A stretch of 64,000 bases of DNA, from contig NZ_CP073653.1 in the NCBI RefSeq assembly GCF_018223745.1, forward strand, positions 1,851,001 through 1,915,000, written 5' to 3'. A program made the translations under genes and the position numbers. Under the pieces are notes generated by a model. The model made no database searches and had not been told where the DNA came from. It saw nothing but the letters and a program-made list of their open reading frames with translations. Positions 18,419 to 27,193 of the stretch are shown here, piece by piece (position 1 is the stretch's first letter; each line of letters begins with the position of its first letter). The stretch is from Clostridium beijerinckii. Lineage in GTDB: Bacteria > Bacillota > Clostridia > Clostridiales > Clostridiaceae.

Positions 18419-18848
18419 TTTATGTCATCCTTTCTTAGTGTAACTATAAATAGTATAACATTATAGGCATATAATTATCAATTAATAGCAAAAATGAGAA
18501 GAAGGGTGAATCAAATTCATGCATAGATGTTATATTGATGTATTATAATATAGTTTTATCATTGTAATCCTAATTGAGTTTTTGGATTGCTAAAATACCA
18601 AATGTAAACTTATATTAAAAAATTATATATTATAAATGTAAAATTAGAATAATAGAATGAAAAAAGAGCCAAATATTATAAAAAAATTTAAAAAAGTATA
18701 TAGAAAAATTTTTAAATAAGTTATAATTTAAACTTGGTGATATTATTAAATGATTAAATACAAAAGTTTAATATTAAATAGTTGAAGCTTATGAAATTAT
18801 ACAATTACTAATTATAAGAAATACAGTTAATCAGTAGGGGGAATTTAG
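18419..18848. other. 430-nt divergent intergenic region between rqcH and dapF
   Basis: Extremely AT-rich, with no ORF that has a ribosome site and no convincing -35/-10 pair by eye. It must hold the divergent rqcH and dapF promoters. The only clear signal is the dapF SD, AGGGGGAA, near 18836-18843. Confidence 0.5.
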
Positions 18849-19676
18849 ATGAACTTTTATAAAATGCAAGGGGCAGGAAATGATTTCGTATTTATTGAGG
18901 ATTTCGATAATAAGATTAAAGATGAATGCTTATTAGCAAAGAAGATTTGTGACAGACATTTTGGAATTGGTGCCGATGGTCTTGTGATTGTCAGAAAATC
19001 AGAGTTAGCTCATGCTAGAATGGTTATAATAAATGCCGATGGTTCAAGAGCTAATATGTGTGGAAATGCTATAAGATGTTTTGGAAAATATGTTTATGAA
19101 CATAAAATAGCTACGGGTGATAAATTTTCAGTTGAAACTGGTGATGGAATTAAAGAGATTGAAATAATATTAGAAAATGAAAAGGTTAAGTATGTGAGAG
19201 TTTATATGGGGAATCCATCTTATAACGGATGCGATATACCTTTAAATAATTTGGAAAGTCTTATAGAAAAAGAAATTGCAGTAGATGATAAAAAGTATAA
19301 GATGACTACGTTGCTCCTTGGAGTTCCTCATACAATAATTTTCGAAAGTGATAGAGAATACAATGTTATTCAAGAGGGATCAAAGATAGAAAAATTGGAT
19401 ATTTTTGGTGAAGGAAGTAATGTGAATTTTGTGAAAATAGTTGATGATACCCATATAAGAGTTAATACATGGGAGAGAGGCGCTGGAGCTACGTTAGCTT
19501 GTGGAACAGGATGTAGTGCTTCAGTAGTAGTTGCCAAGAAGTTGGGACTTGTTAATAAGGATAAAGAAATTTTTGTTAAAGCTCCTGGAGGAGAGTTAAT
19601 CATAGAAATTTTAGGTCAAGATGTTTATATGAAAGGTCCTGCAGAAGTGGTTTTCAAGGGTGAACTTTCTTTATAA
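18849..19676 (+). CDS. dapF: Diaminopimelate epimerase DapF
   Basis: Converts LL- to meso-diaminopimelate, the residue added by MurE and the precursor of lysine. It is a cofactor-independent two-cysteine racemase. The first catalytic cysteine is in NADGSRANMCGNAIRCFGKY at about 64-83, and the second in LACGTGCSASVV at about 217-228. The N-terminus KMQGAGNDFVFIE is typical. The 275 residues match the family. GTAGGGGGAAT precedes the ATG. It fits the DAP-type wall implied by the DNPR box of MurE. Confidence 0.96.
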   Translation: MNFYKMQGAGNDFVFIEDFDNKIKDECLLAKKICDRHFGIGADGLVIVRKSELAHARMVIINADGSRANMCGNAIRCFGKYVYEHKIATGDKFSVETGDGIKEIEIILENEKVKYVRVYMGNPSYNGCDIPLNNLESLIEKEIAVDDKKYKMTTLLLGVPHTIIFESDREYNVIQEGSKIEKLDIFGEGSNVNFVKIVDDTHIRVNTWERGAGATLACGTGCSASVVVAKKLGLVNKDKEIFVKAPGGELIIEILGQDVYMKGPAEVVFKGELSL

Positions 19677-19702
19677 AATTATAAAAAACGAGGAAACAAA
19701 AA

Positions 19703-20710
19703 ATGAATTCATTAGTAAGAAAGTGCTTAAGCATTTTTGCTTTCATTGCAATTCCACTGTTTGTCTTAGGATGTGCATCTAAAAAAGAAGACATACCTAA
19801 TGTGACAGAGGATATTAAGTTAAATATAGGAGCAGTTCTAAAAAGCGAAGACGGTAATTATAAACTATATAATTATGACAATGGTAAGTATGTGGAGACA
19901 AAGGAAAATAAGGTTATCATAGATTATGATAAAAGTAGTTCTAATTATATATATGTAGATAGTGGTAAAAATTATGTAGTTAATAACGGAAATAGATATG
20001 AAATCCAAGATGAAAATTATAGTGGATTAAAATTATCAAAAGGTGGAAATTATATTTCTTACTTTATAGATGATAATGGGCTTAAGTTAAAAATATTCAA
20101 TACAAATGGAAATAAAGAAATTGAAATGAAATCTAATGTTTCAATATCGGGAACATTATATGATTGGTATGATACAGATACATTGGTTTATTATGGAGTA
20201 AGCAATGATGGCGTTAATGGATTATTTACTTATAATATAAAAGAAAATAAAGAAGAGTTACTTTATAAGATTAATGAAGGCTATTTAGCATTTATAAAAT
20301 CAAGAGATGACGATGTAGTATTTTTACAATTAACACTGGAAAATAAAAGAGAAGTAATGATGATAAACAAAAAAACAAAGGATGTTAAGCTTTTGGCAGA
20401 TAACGTAGAAGAGATTTCAGATATAATTATAAATAAAGATAAATTGTATTTTACAGGAAAAGCGTATAATAATGTTAATTCTTTATATGAATTAATAAAT
20501 AATAAGGTAAAAAGATTAGTTTTTGATTTTCCGGGTACCGTAAAAATAGAAAAAGGATTAGAGGTAAGTGAAAATGGAGATGTTTTGTTTATAGGTTCTA
20601 GTAATGGAGATCTCAAGAAAGAGCAAATTTATACATACACTCAAGATGGTAGTATAAGTGAAATAGGGAATAGTTCATCAGAATATGTTTTTTTAGCATA
20701 TACGCAGTAA
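19703..20710 (+). CDS. Putative lipoprotein with propeller-like repeats, unknown function
   Basis: Secreted lipoprotein, 335 residues. The signal peptide MNSLVRKCLSIFAFIAIPLF is followed by the lipobox VLGC, giving lipidation at about Cys24. The mature part has repeated blocks of about 45 residues rich in Asn, Tyr and Gly that resemble strands of a beta-propeller (for example KYVETKENKVIIDYDKSS and KLYFTGKAYNNVNSLYELI), as in TolB-like proteins; this fold is an inference. It lies 26 nt after dapF with GAGGAAAC before the ATG, so they are probably co-transcribed, though no functional link is evident. Confidence 0.72.
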   Translation: MNSLVRKCLSIFAFIAIPLFVLGCASKKEDIPNVTEDIKLNIGAVLKSEDGNYKLYNYDNGKYVETKENKVIIDYDKSSSNYIYVDSGKNYVVNNGNRYEIQDENYSGLKLSKGGNYISYFIDDNGLKLKIFNTNGNKEIEMKSNVSISGTLYDWYDTDTLVYYGVSNDGVNGLFTYNIKENKEELLYKINEGYLAFIKSRDDDVVFLQLTLENKREVMMINKKTKDVKLLADNVEEISDIIINKDKLYFTGKAYNNVNSLYELINNKVKRLVFDFPGTVKIEKGLEVSENGDVLFIGSSNGDLKKEQIYTYTQDGSISEIGNSSSEYVFLAYTQ

Positions 20711-20720
20711 TTTAAATTTA

Positions 20721-20762
20721 GAATTCTTTATCATGTTTTTATATGATGGAGGATTCTTTATT
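20721..20762 (+). terminator. Terminator-like hairpin after the lipoprotein gene
   Basis: A 14-bp stem with three G-U pairs (20721-20734 with 20743-20756), followed by CTTTATT. Moderate strength. Confidence 0.6.
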
Positions 20763-20776
20763 AATATAAAAAAGTA

Positions 20777-20807
20777 TTGACTCTTACCTTACGTAGGAGT
20801 ATATGCT
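20777..20807 (+). promoter_or_regulatory. MerR-family type promoter/operator
   Basis: TTGACT (20777-20782) and TATGCT (20802-20807) are separated by 19 nt, the overlong spacer typical of MerR-regulated promoters. Across the spacer lies the dyad ACTC-N-TAC ... GTA-N-GAGT (20780-20800), the usual MerR operator position. The acetyltransferase start lies 150 nt downstream. No MerR regulator gene is in the window. Confidence 0.65.
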
Positions 20808-20956
20808 ATTCTTATCATAAAAATAATAATATACATATTGCAAAAATAATTCTTCATCATAATTCTAAAAATATCAAAAGAATTTTAGCTGTAATTGTGA
20901 ATTATGAAATATGCATTGCGAATTGCAACATATATATTAAAAAAGGAGATAGTAGA

Positions 20957-21379
20957 ATGGATCTAAAATTACAATATAACTGTAGTAATATAGATTGGGA
21001 AGAAGTATCTAGTATACTAGAAAAAGTAGGGATGAGTCATTATGAAGGCGAAATACATAAGAAAGCATTTGAAAATAGTTATGCTGCTGTATTTGCTTTT
21101 GATAATGATAAGTTGATTGGCTTTGGACGAGCAATCTCTGATGGAGTTTATCAATCTGCAATTTATGATATAGCTGTGCTACCTGAATATCAAGGTAAGA
21201 GTATAGGAAGTAAGATTGTTAATAAAATCTTAGAATGCGTTCCTACATGTAATGCTATATTATATGCTTCACCTGGAAAAGAAAAATTTTATGAAAAATT
21301 AAATTTTAAAAAGATGAAAACAGGAATGGCTTTTTTCAGAAATTCAATTAAAATGCAAATGAAAGGTTTTATAGAATAA
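20957..21379 (+). CDS. GNAT family N-acetyltransferase
   Basis: Small acetyl-CoA-dependent acetyltransferase; the substrate is unknown. The start is the ATG at 20957 behind AAAAGGAGA, giving 140 residues. A TTG at 20777 in the same frame is the -35 box of the promoter and would add an untypical leader. The acetyl-CoA motif A is AVLPEYQGKSIGSKIV at about 74-89, preceded by the beta-strand SAIYDIAVLP. YASPGKEKFYEKLNFKKM forms the C-terminal part. Control by a MerR-type activator suggests a detoxification or drug-response role, which is inference. Confidence 0.85.
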   Translation: MDLKLQYNCSNIDWEEVSSILEKVGMSHYEGEIHKKAFENSYAAVFAFDNDKLIGFGRAISDGVYQSAIYDIAVLPEYQGKSIGSKIVNKILECVPTCNAILYASPGKEKFYEKLNFKKMKTGMAFFRNSIKMQMKGFIE

Positions 21380-21470
21380 TAAAAGAATAAGTAAGAGTTA
21401 ATGGATAAACTAAAGCTTTAAAGATAATAATATCTTTAGAATTTAAAATTGTGATATAGGAGCGTAGAAA

Positions 21471-21692
21471 ATGAATAAATTTGATAAAGTTATTAACCAA
21501 AAGACTAGTGAATTAATAACAAAGAACTTACTTGGGCAAGAAGTTACTGAAGAAGAGTTTAGAAAATTTAAAATTATTGCTAGAGCAATTGTTAGAGAAG
21601 AAATGAGGGGAGTTAAGCCAAATAAAAATCCTAAGTCATTGTACGGTAAAACATGGAAAGCTGCAAGAAAATATAGTGATGTTAAGAAATAA
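21471..21692 (+). CDS. Small basic protein, unknown function
   Basis: A 73-residue protein without a recognised domain. It is predicted mostly helical, with an acidic middle (GQEVTEEEFRKFK) and a basic C-terminus (NPKSLYGKTWKAARKYSDVKK). TAGGAGCG lies at a good distance from the ATG, and a strong terminator follows, so the unit looks genuine. No signal peptide or membrane helix is present. A nucleic acid-binding role is possible from its charge but not shown. Confidence 0.62.
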   Translation: MNKFDKVINQKTSELITKNLLGQEVTEEEFRKFKIIARAIVREEMRGVKPNKNPKSLYGKTWKAARKYSDVKK

Positions 21693-21730
21693 AAAGTATG
21701 TATTAGAATTTGATTCGTTAAGTTATCATG

Positions 21731-21768
21731 AAATCCTAGGCATTTTAATTAATGTCTAGGATTTTTAA
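21731..21768 (+). terminator. Rho-independent terminator after the 73-residue protein gene
   Basis: Stem AAATCCTAG (21731-21739) with CTAGGATTT (21756-21764), extended inwards by GCAT/ATGT with one G-U, and ending in five T. Confidence 0.85.
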
Positions 21769-21898
21769 TTTAAAAGTTTAGTAATTTCTATTATTTAGGC
21801 GATAAAAAAGATTACATTATTTGGAATATAATGAATAATTACTGAGATTTTGGTTCAAAATTTAAAATAGAAACTAAAAAATATATAATTAGATAGGT

Positions 21899-23263
21899 GT
21901 GTTTAAAATTAAGGAATATGAAATTGAAGATGTAGATTTAGGAACTGCTAAAAATTTAAAAAAAGAAATTTGTGAGAAGTATAGAGTTATTCCAATAAAG
22001 GAAAAATTGGACGAGGTAATAGTTTTGTCATATGGAGTAACTGAAGAAGCAAAAGAATATCTAAGATTTATATATAACAAAAACATAGTTATCAAAGAAA
22101 TCGAAGAGAGAAATTACGAAAGTTTAAAAAATATAATATTTGGTATAGATGATAAATCATTAGAAGAGATATTGATAACTAATGCAATAAAGGTTAATGC
22201 CAGCGATATTCATATAGAACCTCAAAATGGATGTGTTTATGTACGATATAGAATTAACGGTAGTTTAGTTTTGGTGCACAAAATAGATTCTGATGAATAT
22301 ATAACTCTTGCATCGAAGATTAAGCTGAAAGCTAATATGGACATAACTGAAAAAAGAAGACCTCAAGATGGAAAAATAATAGTTAATTATAATAATCTAA
22401 AATACGATTTAAGAGTATCTTCAATACCTGTAGTATATGGAGAAAAATTAGTAATTAGAATATTATATTGTGATAACTTTGACTATAATCTTGAGGACTT
22501 AGGATTTTCAGAAAGTCAAATTAAACTGATTAGAAAAATAATATCTTTGAAGAACGGGCTTATATTAATTAGCGGCCCAACCGGTTCTGGTAAAACTACT
22601 ACAATCTACACAATATTGAAGGAAATCGATTCCAAGGCTTTAAATATAACGACTTTGGAAGATCCAGTTGAGATAGTCATGCCTAATATCAACCAAATGA
22701 GTCTAAATAAAAAATTGGACATAGATTTTTCGAATGGCCTTAGAAGTATATTGAGACAGGACCCAGATGTGATTATGATTGGAGAGATAAGAGATGAAGA
22801 GACTGCTAGCATGGCGGTAAGAGCATCGATTACTGGGCATAAAGTATATAGCACTATTCACTGTAAATCAGCAAGGGAAGTTTATATAAGATTAGAAAAT
22901 ATGGGGATCAAACCATATCTATTGAGTGATGCGCTAGTTGGAATAATATCACAAAGATTAGTTAAGATTTTATGTGATGATTGTAAGAATATAGATGATG
23001 AAAATTCAGTGAATGGAAAGATATTATATAAAAAATGTGGCTGTAAAATGTGTAATTATTCAGGGTATGCAGGAAGACAAATAATCAGTTCGGTTCACTT
23101 CTTACAGGAAAATAGTGAAAAAAGGATGGTGGATTTATATAAGGATAGCAAATACCTATCAAATGAAAATATGAAGAAAGATTTGGAAGAGTTATTACTT
23201 CAAGGAAAGATATCTAATAGTGATTATATAGAATTTATAGAAGGGGAAAGATTGAATGAATAG
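21899..23263 (+). CDS. Type IV pilus / ComGA-type assembly ATPase (GspE/PilB family)
   Basis: Cytoplasmic hexameric ATPase that drives pilus or pseudopilus extension. The short N-terminal domain covers about 1-80. The catalytic core has Walker A GPTGSGKTT at about 226-234, Asp box DIHIEPQNG near 103, Walker B DPDVIMIGEIRDEETA near 290, and a histidine box TGHKVYSTIHC. A four-cysteine zinc motif, CDDC ... CGCKMC, follows near 360-385. The 454 residues are shorter than PilB (about 560) and longer than Bacillus ComGA (about 356). It starts at GTG 21899 with a weak SD. It leads an operon of nine genes. Confidence 0.9.
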   Translation: MFKIKEYEIEDVDLGTAKNLKKEICEKYRVIPIKEKLDEVIVLSYGVTEEAKEYLRFIYNKNIVIKEIEERNYESLKNIIFGIDDKSLEEILITNAIKVNASDIHIEPQNGCVYVRYRINGSLVLVHKIDSDEYITLASKIKLKANMDITEKRRPQDGKIIVNYNNLKYDLRVSSIPVVYGEKLVIRILYCDNFDYNLEDLGFSESQIKLIRKIISLKNGLILISGPTGSGKTTTIYTILKEIDSKALNITTLEDPVEIVMPNINQMSLNKKLDIDFSNGLRSILRQDPDVIMIGEIRDEETASMAVRASITGHKVYSTIHCKSAREVYIRLENMGIKPYLLSDALVGIISQRLVKILCDDCKNIDDENSVNGKILYKKCGCKMCNYSGYAGRQIISSVHFLQENSEKRMVDLYKDSKYLSNENMKKDLEELLLQGKISNSDYIEFIEGERLNE

Positions 23264-24371
23264 TAATGATTCGGAAAGTTCAAGTTATAGAGGATTTAAA
23301 AATATAACATATTTTAGCTTAAAAAAAGGGATTAAGATTAAGCATAAAGTAAATGAAGAACAACTGGCATTAATATCAGGAAGTTTAGCACAGATTTATA
23401 AAGATGGAATAAGAATAACCGAAGCGTTAGATTTGGTGGCGGATACATTACAAAGTAAGATATATAAGGAAAGTTTATATGGCGTTTTAGAGTTAATAAA
23501 ACAAGGCAGTAGTTTGTCACAAGGATTTTCGGAGTTTAAAGACTTATATCCAGAATTCTTCATAGGAATTATTTCAATTGGCGAGAATACAGGAAAACTA
23601 TATGAGGTGTTAAAGGGATTAAGTATCTATTATGATAAATCTATATTTATTAAGAAAGAAATTAAAAATGCATGTATTTATCCGATGTTTGTATTTATTT
23701 CAATGATATTACTTAGTATATTTTTGGTAAATGAAGTGATTCCGAATTTCTTCGAAATTTATAAATCTATGAATATCAAATTACCAAAAGGTTGCCAAGT
23801 CATATATGATATGAGTATTGCTTTTAAGGACAATCATCTAGTTACTGGTGCTGCAATTTTTTCTTGGAGTGTAATATTAATAATTTTAGCAAAGTGTTTA
23901 TCTAATCAAATTAGCATAAACAAGCTAACGAAAATAAGTATAGTAAGATCTTTCTTTGAGTATATAATGGTATTGCTTTTTTCAATAATAACAAGTACTG
24001 GAATAAATATTTCACAGGCTCTTAAATATTGTGAAAATAGTATGAGTTTTATGTATTTACGAAATAAAATTACTGAAATAAATTCAAATATTATAAGCGG
24101 GGAAACTCTAACTGAGTCTTTAGAGAAAAGTGGAGTTTTTTCAAAATATGCGTTAGCTATTGTAAGGATTAGAGAAGAAGGGGGGACAATAGAAGAAGGT
24201 TTTAAAGAATTAGCCAATACTCTAGAATATAGACTTAATGAGAAAATACAAAAATATTTAAAAATGATAAACCCGATTTTCATAATTATGATGGCAAGCT
24301 TCATAGCTTTATTTTTACTGATATTTGTCCTTCCATTGTTTAATAATCTTCAGGGTGGAATAAGAAAATGA
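23256..24371 (+). CDS. Pilus assembly inner-membrane platform protein (GspF/PilC/ComGB family)
   Basis: Polytopic platform protein on which the ATPase acts. It has two GspF domains, residues about 40-160 and 235-360, with the repeat pattern LALISGSLAQIYKDGIRITEA and SIITSTGINISQALKYCEN. Three membrane helices lie at about 145-165, 195-215 and 340-362. The 371 residues suit the family. It overlaps the ATPase gene by 8 nt and the next pilin gene by 4 nt, so all three are translationally linked. Confidence 0.9.
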   Translation: MNSNDSESSSYRGFKNITYFSLKKGIKIKHKVNEEQLALISGSLAQIYKDGIRITEALDLVADTLQSKIYKESLYGVLELIKQGSSLSQGFSEFKDLYPEFFIGIISIGENTGKLYEVLKGLSIYYDKSIFIKKEIKNACIYPMFVFISMILLSIFLVNEVIPNFFEIYKSMNIKLPKGCQVIYDMSIAFKDNHLVTGAAIFSWSVILIILAKCLSNQISINKLTKISIVRSFFEYIMVLLFSIITSTGINISQALKYCENSMSFMYLRNKITEINSNIISGETLTESLEKSGVFSKYALAIVRIREEGGTIEEGFKELANTLEYRLNEKIQKYLKMINPIFIIMMASFIALFLLIFVLPLFNNLQGGIRK

Positions 24372-24838
24372 GAAGAGAGGGATTCACTTTAATAGAAACT
24401 ATGGTAAGTATTTTTATACTAACAATTTTACTTAGTGTAGGAATATCATTAAGTAAATTTGCTCGGAATGTATCAAAAAATATAGATAATTCGGAATATA
24501 TTTATGAGATTCAAAATTTACTTTCATATGGCAAAGCGGTTTGTAGAGAAAAGAATAACTATGGAAAAATAACTGTAATGGCAAGTAAAAATGAAATTAA
24601 ATTTATAGATGGATGGGATAGTATAGAGAAGACTGTATATATTTCGAAAGAAATAAAAATCATTAGTGGAGATATAAATATATTGGTAACGCCAGATGGA
24701 AAAATATCTAGGGGGAATACAATAAAGATAATAGATAATTGCGGTGTAAAGCAGGATATAACGATAGGCGTTGGAGTGGATTTGATTAGTATAAAGAAGG
24801 TGAAGCAATATGAAAAAGCAGGGCAGTATATTAATTGA
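24368..24838 (+). CDS. Prepilin-like protein with class III signal (GspH-like)
   Basis: Begins MRREGFTLIETMVSIFILTI, a prepilin leader cut after Gly with Phe +1 and Glu +5, then a hydrophobic helix to about residue 27. The C-terminal part (about 130 residues) is beta-rich, with SRGNTIKIIDNCGVKQDITIG, as in GspH-type minor pilins. The 156-residue length and place directly after the platform gene fit a ComGC/ComGD-like or minor pilin role. A prepilin peptidase is needed but is not in this window. Confidence 0.8.
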   Translation: MRREGFTLIETMVSIFILTILLSVGISLSKFARNVSKNIDNSEYIYEIQNLLSYGKAVCREKNNYGKITVMASKNEIKFIDGWDSIEKTVYISKEIKIISGDINILVTPDGKISRGNTIKIIDNCGVKQDITIGVGVDLISIKKVKQYEKAGQYIN

Positions 24839-25235
24839 AACATTAGCGTCTGCAATGATTGTAACTTTGACTGCTACATTTATTATAAGTACGAGCATAG
24901 AAAATTCTAATATACTAAGGGAAAGAATTTTAAAAGAAGAAGTCGATAGGGCAATAAGTAATTTGGAAAATGAATTAAAATACAATACATCAAGTGAAGA
25001 GATACATGAAATGTTAGAAAATAAAATTGGATTTAAATATAATGGTGATTTTAGTAGAGAATTAATATATAAAAATTTAGATGAATTAGAAGATGGAGAA
25101 GACATTAGGCTAAACAAAATAAGTGAGGATGGCATTGGCTTAAATTTAGAAATAGTAGCTAATATTAAGGTCGGAAAAAATGAAGTGAATGTGGAAAAAA
25201 AGTTTACTAAAAGTTGGTGGATGGATGAAGTATAA
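24810..25235 (+). CDS. Prepilin-like protein, minor pilin
   Basis: Begins MKKQGSILIETLASAMIVTL: cleavage after Gly, Ser at +1, Glu at +5, then a hydrophobic helix to about residue 28. The 141-residue product has a charged, helical middle and a short beta-rich tail. It overlaps the preceding gene by 29 nt in another frame, and the next by 11 nt. AAGAAGGTGAAG precedes the ATG. It resembles ComGE/GspI-position minor pilins by order, but sequence identity is not evident. Confidence 0.75.
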   Translation: MKKQGSILIETLASAMIVTLTATFIISTSIENSNILRERILKEEVDRAISNLENELKYNTSSEEIHEMLENKIGFKYNGDFSRELIYKNLDELEDGEDIRLNKISEDGIGLNLEIVANIKVGKNEVNVEKKFTKSWWMDEV

Positions 25236-25689
25236 AATTGGATACGTTTTTAAAAAGAAGAGAGGATTTACTATTATTGAATCATTAGCGTATATTTTTT
25301 TAACAACAATGATTTTGGCATCTGGAATAAGTTTGTTTACATCCATGTATAGAGCGTATTTAGAATCAATTCAGTTAAGTATAAAGTATAATAACTATCA
25401 AAATTTTTTTATAGATTTAGATAATATCGTAAGTGAAGGTGGAATTAAGCAGATAACAGTCAATAATAACCAAATTAAATTTTTAAAGAATGATGAATTT
25501 AATAGCATGGATAAAATAATTAAATCTTATGATGGAAAAGTTTTTATAAAATATACAAGAAATGATGTTACACAAACAATAAATACTATGCTTGAAGATA
25601 TAGACAATCTTGAAATTAAGGGAAAAGGAAAATTAATTTATTTTATACTACATGACAAAGATGGGAGGGAATTTATTAAGTGCATTTGA
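25225..25689 (+). CDS. Prepilin-like protein, GspJ/ComGF-like minor pilin
   Basis: The start is placed at ATG 25225 behind GGTGG, giving 154 residues that begin MKYKIGYVFKKKRGFTIIES. An ATG at 25189 would add twelve residues with no SD. Cleavage is expected after Gly in KKRGFTIIE, with Phe +1 and Glu +5, then a hydrophobic helix. The middle, SEGGIKQITVNNNQIKFL, and the C-terminal LIYFILHDKDGREFI resemble ComGF/GspJ-type proteins. It overlaps both neighbours. Confidence 0.75.
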   Translation: MKYKIGYVFKKKRGFTIIESLAYIFLTTMILASGISLFTSMYRAYLESIQLSIKYNNYQNFFIDLDNIVSEGGIKQITVNNNQIKFLKNDEFNSMDKIIKSYDGKVFIKYTRNDVTQTINTMLEDIDNLEIKGKGKLIYFILHDKDGREFIKCI

Positions 25690-26102
25690 AGAAAAAAGGA
25701 ACTGTATTAATAAGTACTATGATAGTATTATCCTTAATGAGCATTCTAGGGTGTTTTATGTTCAAAATGATGAAAAACAACAATGAACTAAGCTGTTTAT
25801 ACAATTTTGATAAAGATAGATATGATTTGAATTCAAATGAGGAGCAAGTGTTAAATAAGTTTATGATAGAGATTAATAGAGAGAAAGTAAATAGTGAGAA
25901 ACTGAATGAAGATATGTTTTCAGAAAACTTTAATAAAAAAATAGATGATAATATAATCGAATACAATAAAGATAATAATAAACTTCTATTAACAACTTAC
26001 AAAGAAGATGATGTAATAAGAAAAAGATCAATTGTTTACAGTTTTAAGGGGGAAAAAATAATTTTAATTCCGACATATAATTTTGATGACTATAACAAAT
26101 AG
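25680..26102 (+). CDS. Prepilin-like protein without Glu+5 (GspK/PilX-position)
   Basis: Starts at GTG 25680 behind GGGAGGG and reads MHLKKKGTVLISTMIVLSLM, a prepilin-type leader and helix. The residue at +5 after the Gly is Ser rather than Glu. The absence of Glu+5 is a known mark of GspK/PilX tip proteins, so this may be the tip component, although the 140 residues are much fewer than in true GspK. The mature domain is charged and has no disulfide pair. It overlaps the previous gene by 10 nt. It ends 64 nt before the next gene. Confidence 0.68.
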   Translation: MHLKKKGTVLISTMIVLSLMSILGCFMFKMMKNNNELSCLYNFDKDRYDLNSNEEQVLNKFMIEINREKVNSEKLNEDMFSENFNKKIDDNIIEYNKDNNKLLLTTYKEDDVIRKRSIVYSFKGEKIILIPTYNFDDYNK

Positions 26103-26166
26103 CATCTATGATAATGTGAATAATTATAAAAGCATTTAGACTAAGAGTTTATAAAAGAGGTGTTTA

Positions 26167-26832
26167 ATGAGAAAATCAATAATATTTATTAAAAAAAATT
26201 ATTGCACATATGATGGAAAAAAATATGATTTTAATGAATTTAGAGAATTAAGTGGTTTATTAACTTCAAATATAAAGGTGGTAATACTTCAAGAAGAATT
26301 ATTTGTGAGCCATTTTGAGAATTCTGTAAGAAGATGTAAATTATGCGGCTTTGTAGATTCAAAAATTAGAAATGATTTCCCTCAAAATGGAGATATACTA
26401 TATGATTTTGAGAAAAAGGGAAATGTAATTTCAATATACTCTATAAAGGGGTCTAAGAGAGTTGAAAAAGTAGTGGAGAAGGCAATAAATATAGAAATTA
26501 AGCCAATTCAATTTATAATAAAAGATGCTTTGATGAAAATAGTTAGAGATAATAATAGAAATTTTAAAGCACTAATAAAATATGATACATGCTATTATTA
26601 TGTATCATTTAGGGATAGATTATATCATGATGGATTTGTTTCTGAAAATAAACATATTGTTGAAGAGAAACTTTTAAAGAAAGGTGATCTCGAAGGAATA
26701 TACGTTGATGACAATACGGTTGATATTATTTCAGACAATAATAAATCTAAGGCTAAAAAAGTGAATATAGGAGAATTTATAAATGAAAATATATACGAAA
26801 AACAAAGATTTCATTCCAGAAAGATTTTTTAA
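26167..26832 (+). CDS. Unknown cytoplasmic protein in the PilM/GspL position of the pilus operon
   Basis: A 221-residue soluble protein without a recognised domain. AAGAGGTGTTTA precedes the ATG. Positional logic (ATPase, platform, pilins, this gene, then two single-helix membrane proteins) equals pilM-pilN-pilO or gspL-gspM, so it may be a reduced PilM-like protein. PilM is about 350 residues with an actin-like fold, and no actin-type phosphate loop is visible here. A CKLCG pair near 57 is the only cysteine cluster. The 3' end overlaps the next gene by 50 nt in another frame. Confidence 0.55.
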   Translation: MRKSIIFIKKNYCTYDGKKYDFNEFRELSGLLTSNIKVVILQEELFVSHFENSVRRCKLCGFVDSKIRNDFPQNGDILYDFEKKGNVISIYSIKGSKRVEKVVEKAINIEIKPIQFIIKDALMKIVRDNNRNFKALIKYDTCYYYVSFRDRLYHDGFVSENKHIVEEKLLKKGDLEGIYVDDNTVDIISDNNKSKAKKVNIGEFINENIYEKQRFHSRKIF

Positions 26833-27193
26833 CAAGGCTGAAATGAACACAATTAGAAAGGAGAATAAAGTAATAATATTATTTTTAATTATTAACTTAA
26901 TTGCTTTTCCGTTTGTAGTTCAAAATATAAGTGAAACTAAAGAAAGTTCTAAATTAAATAGAAATAGTAACCTAGAAGAAGGTAAGATTAAGTTTGAAGA
27001 TATTAGCATTTGGGTAAAAAATTTAATGAAAGACAATATTGAAGAGGCACACATAACTAATAATGGCGGGGATATAATAGTAAATAATTTAAGTGATATA
27101 GATGAGTTAAGTTCCAATGGTTTTATAGAAATACATGATATGAATTTAAATGATAATGAAAAATATAAACTAGGAGTAAGCTTATATGAATAG
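26783..27193 (+). CDS. Single-helix membrane protein in the PilN position
   Basis: A 136-residue protein with a cytoplasmic N-terminus (about 1-27, MKIYTKNKDFIPERFFNK), one membrane helix at about 29-48, and an external domain. PilN proteins have the same plan, with the N-terminal tail docking to PilM. GGAGAATTTATAA precedes the ATG. A second ATG 21 codons in is possible. It overlaps the upstream gene by 50 nt and the next by 8 nt. The family is not recognised from sequence alone. Confidence 0.55.
   Translation: MKIYTKNKDFIPERFFNKAEMNTIRKENKVIILFLIINLIAFPFVVQNISETKESSKLNRNSNLEEGKIKFEDISIWVKNLMKDNIEEAHITNNGGDIIVNNLSDIDELSSNGFIEIHDMNLNDNEKYKLGVSLYE

Noticed and set aside
20777..20956. N-terminal extension of the acetyltransferase from TTG 20777
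   Set aside because: The TTG is the -35 box of the MerR-type promoter, while ATG 20957 has a strong SD and gives a normal GNAT length.
24524..25135. 203-codon open frame on the minus strand across the pilin genes
   Set aside because: It is antisense to two pilin genes with clear leaders, has no SD, and has the low-complexity composition of a shadow frame.
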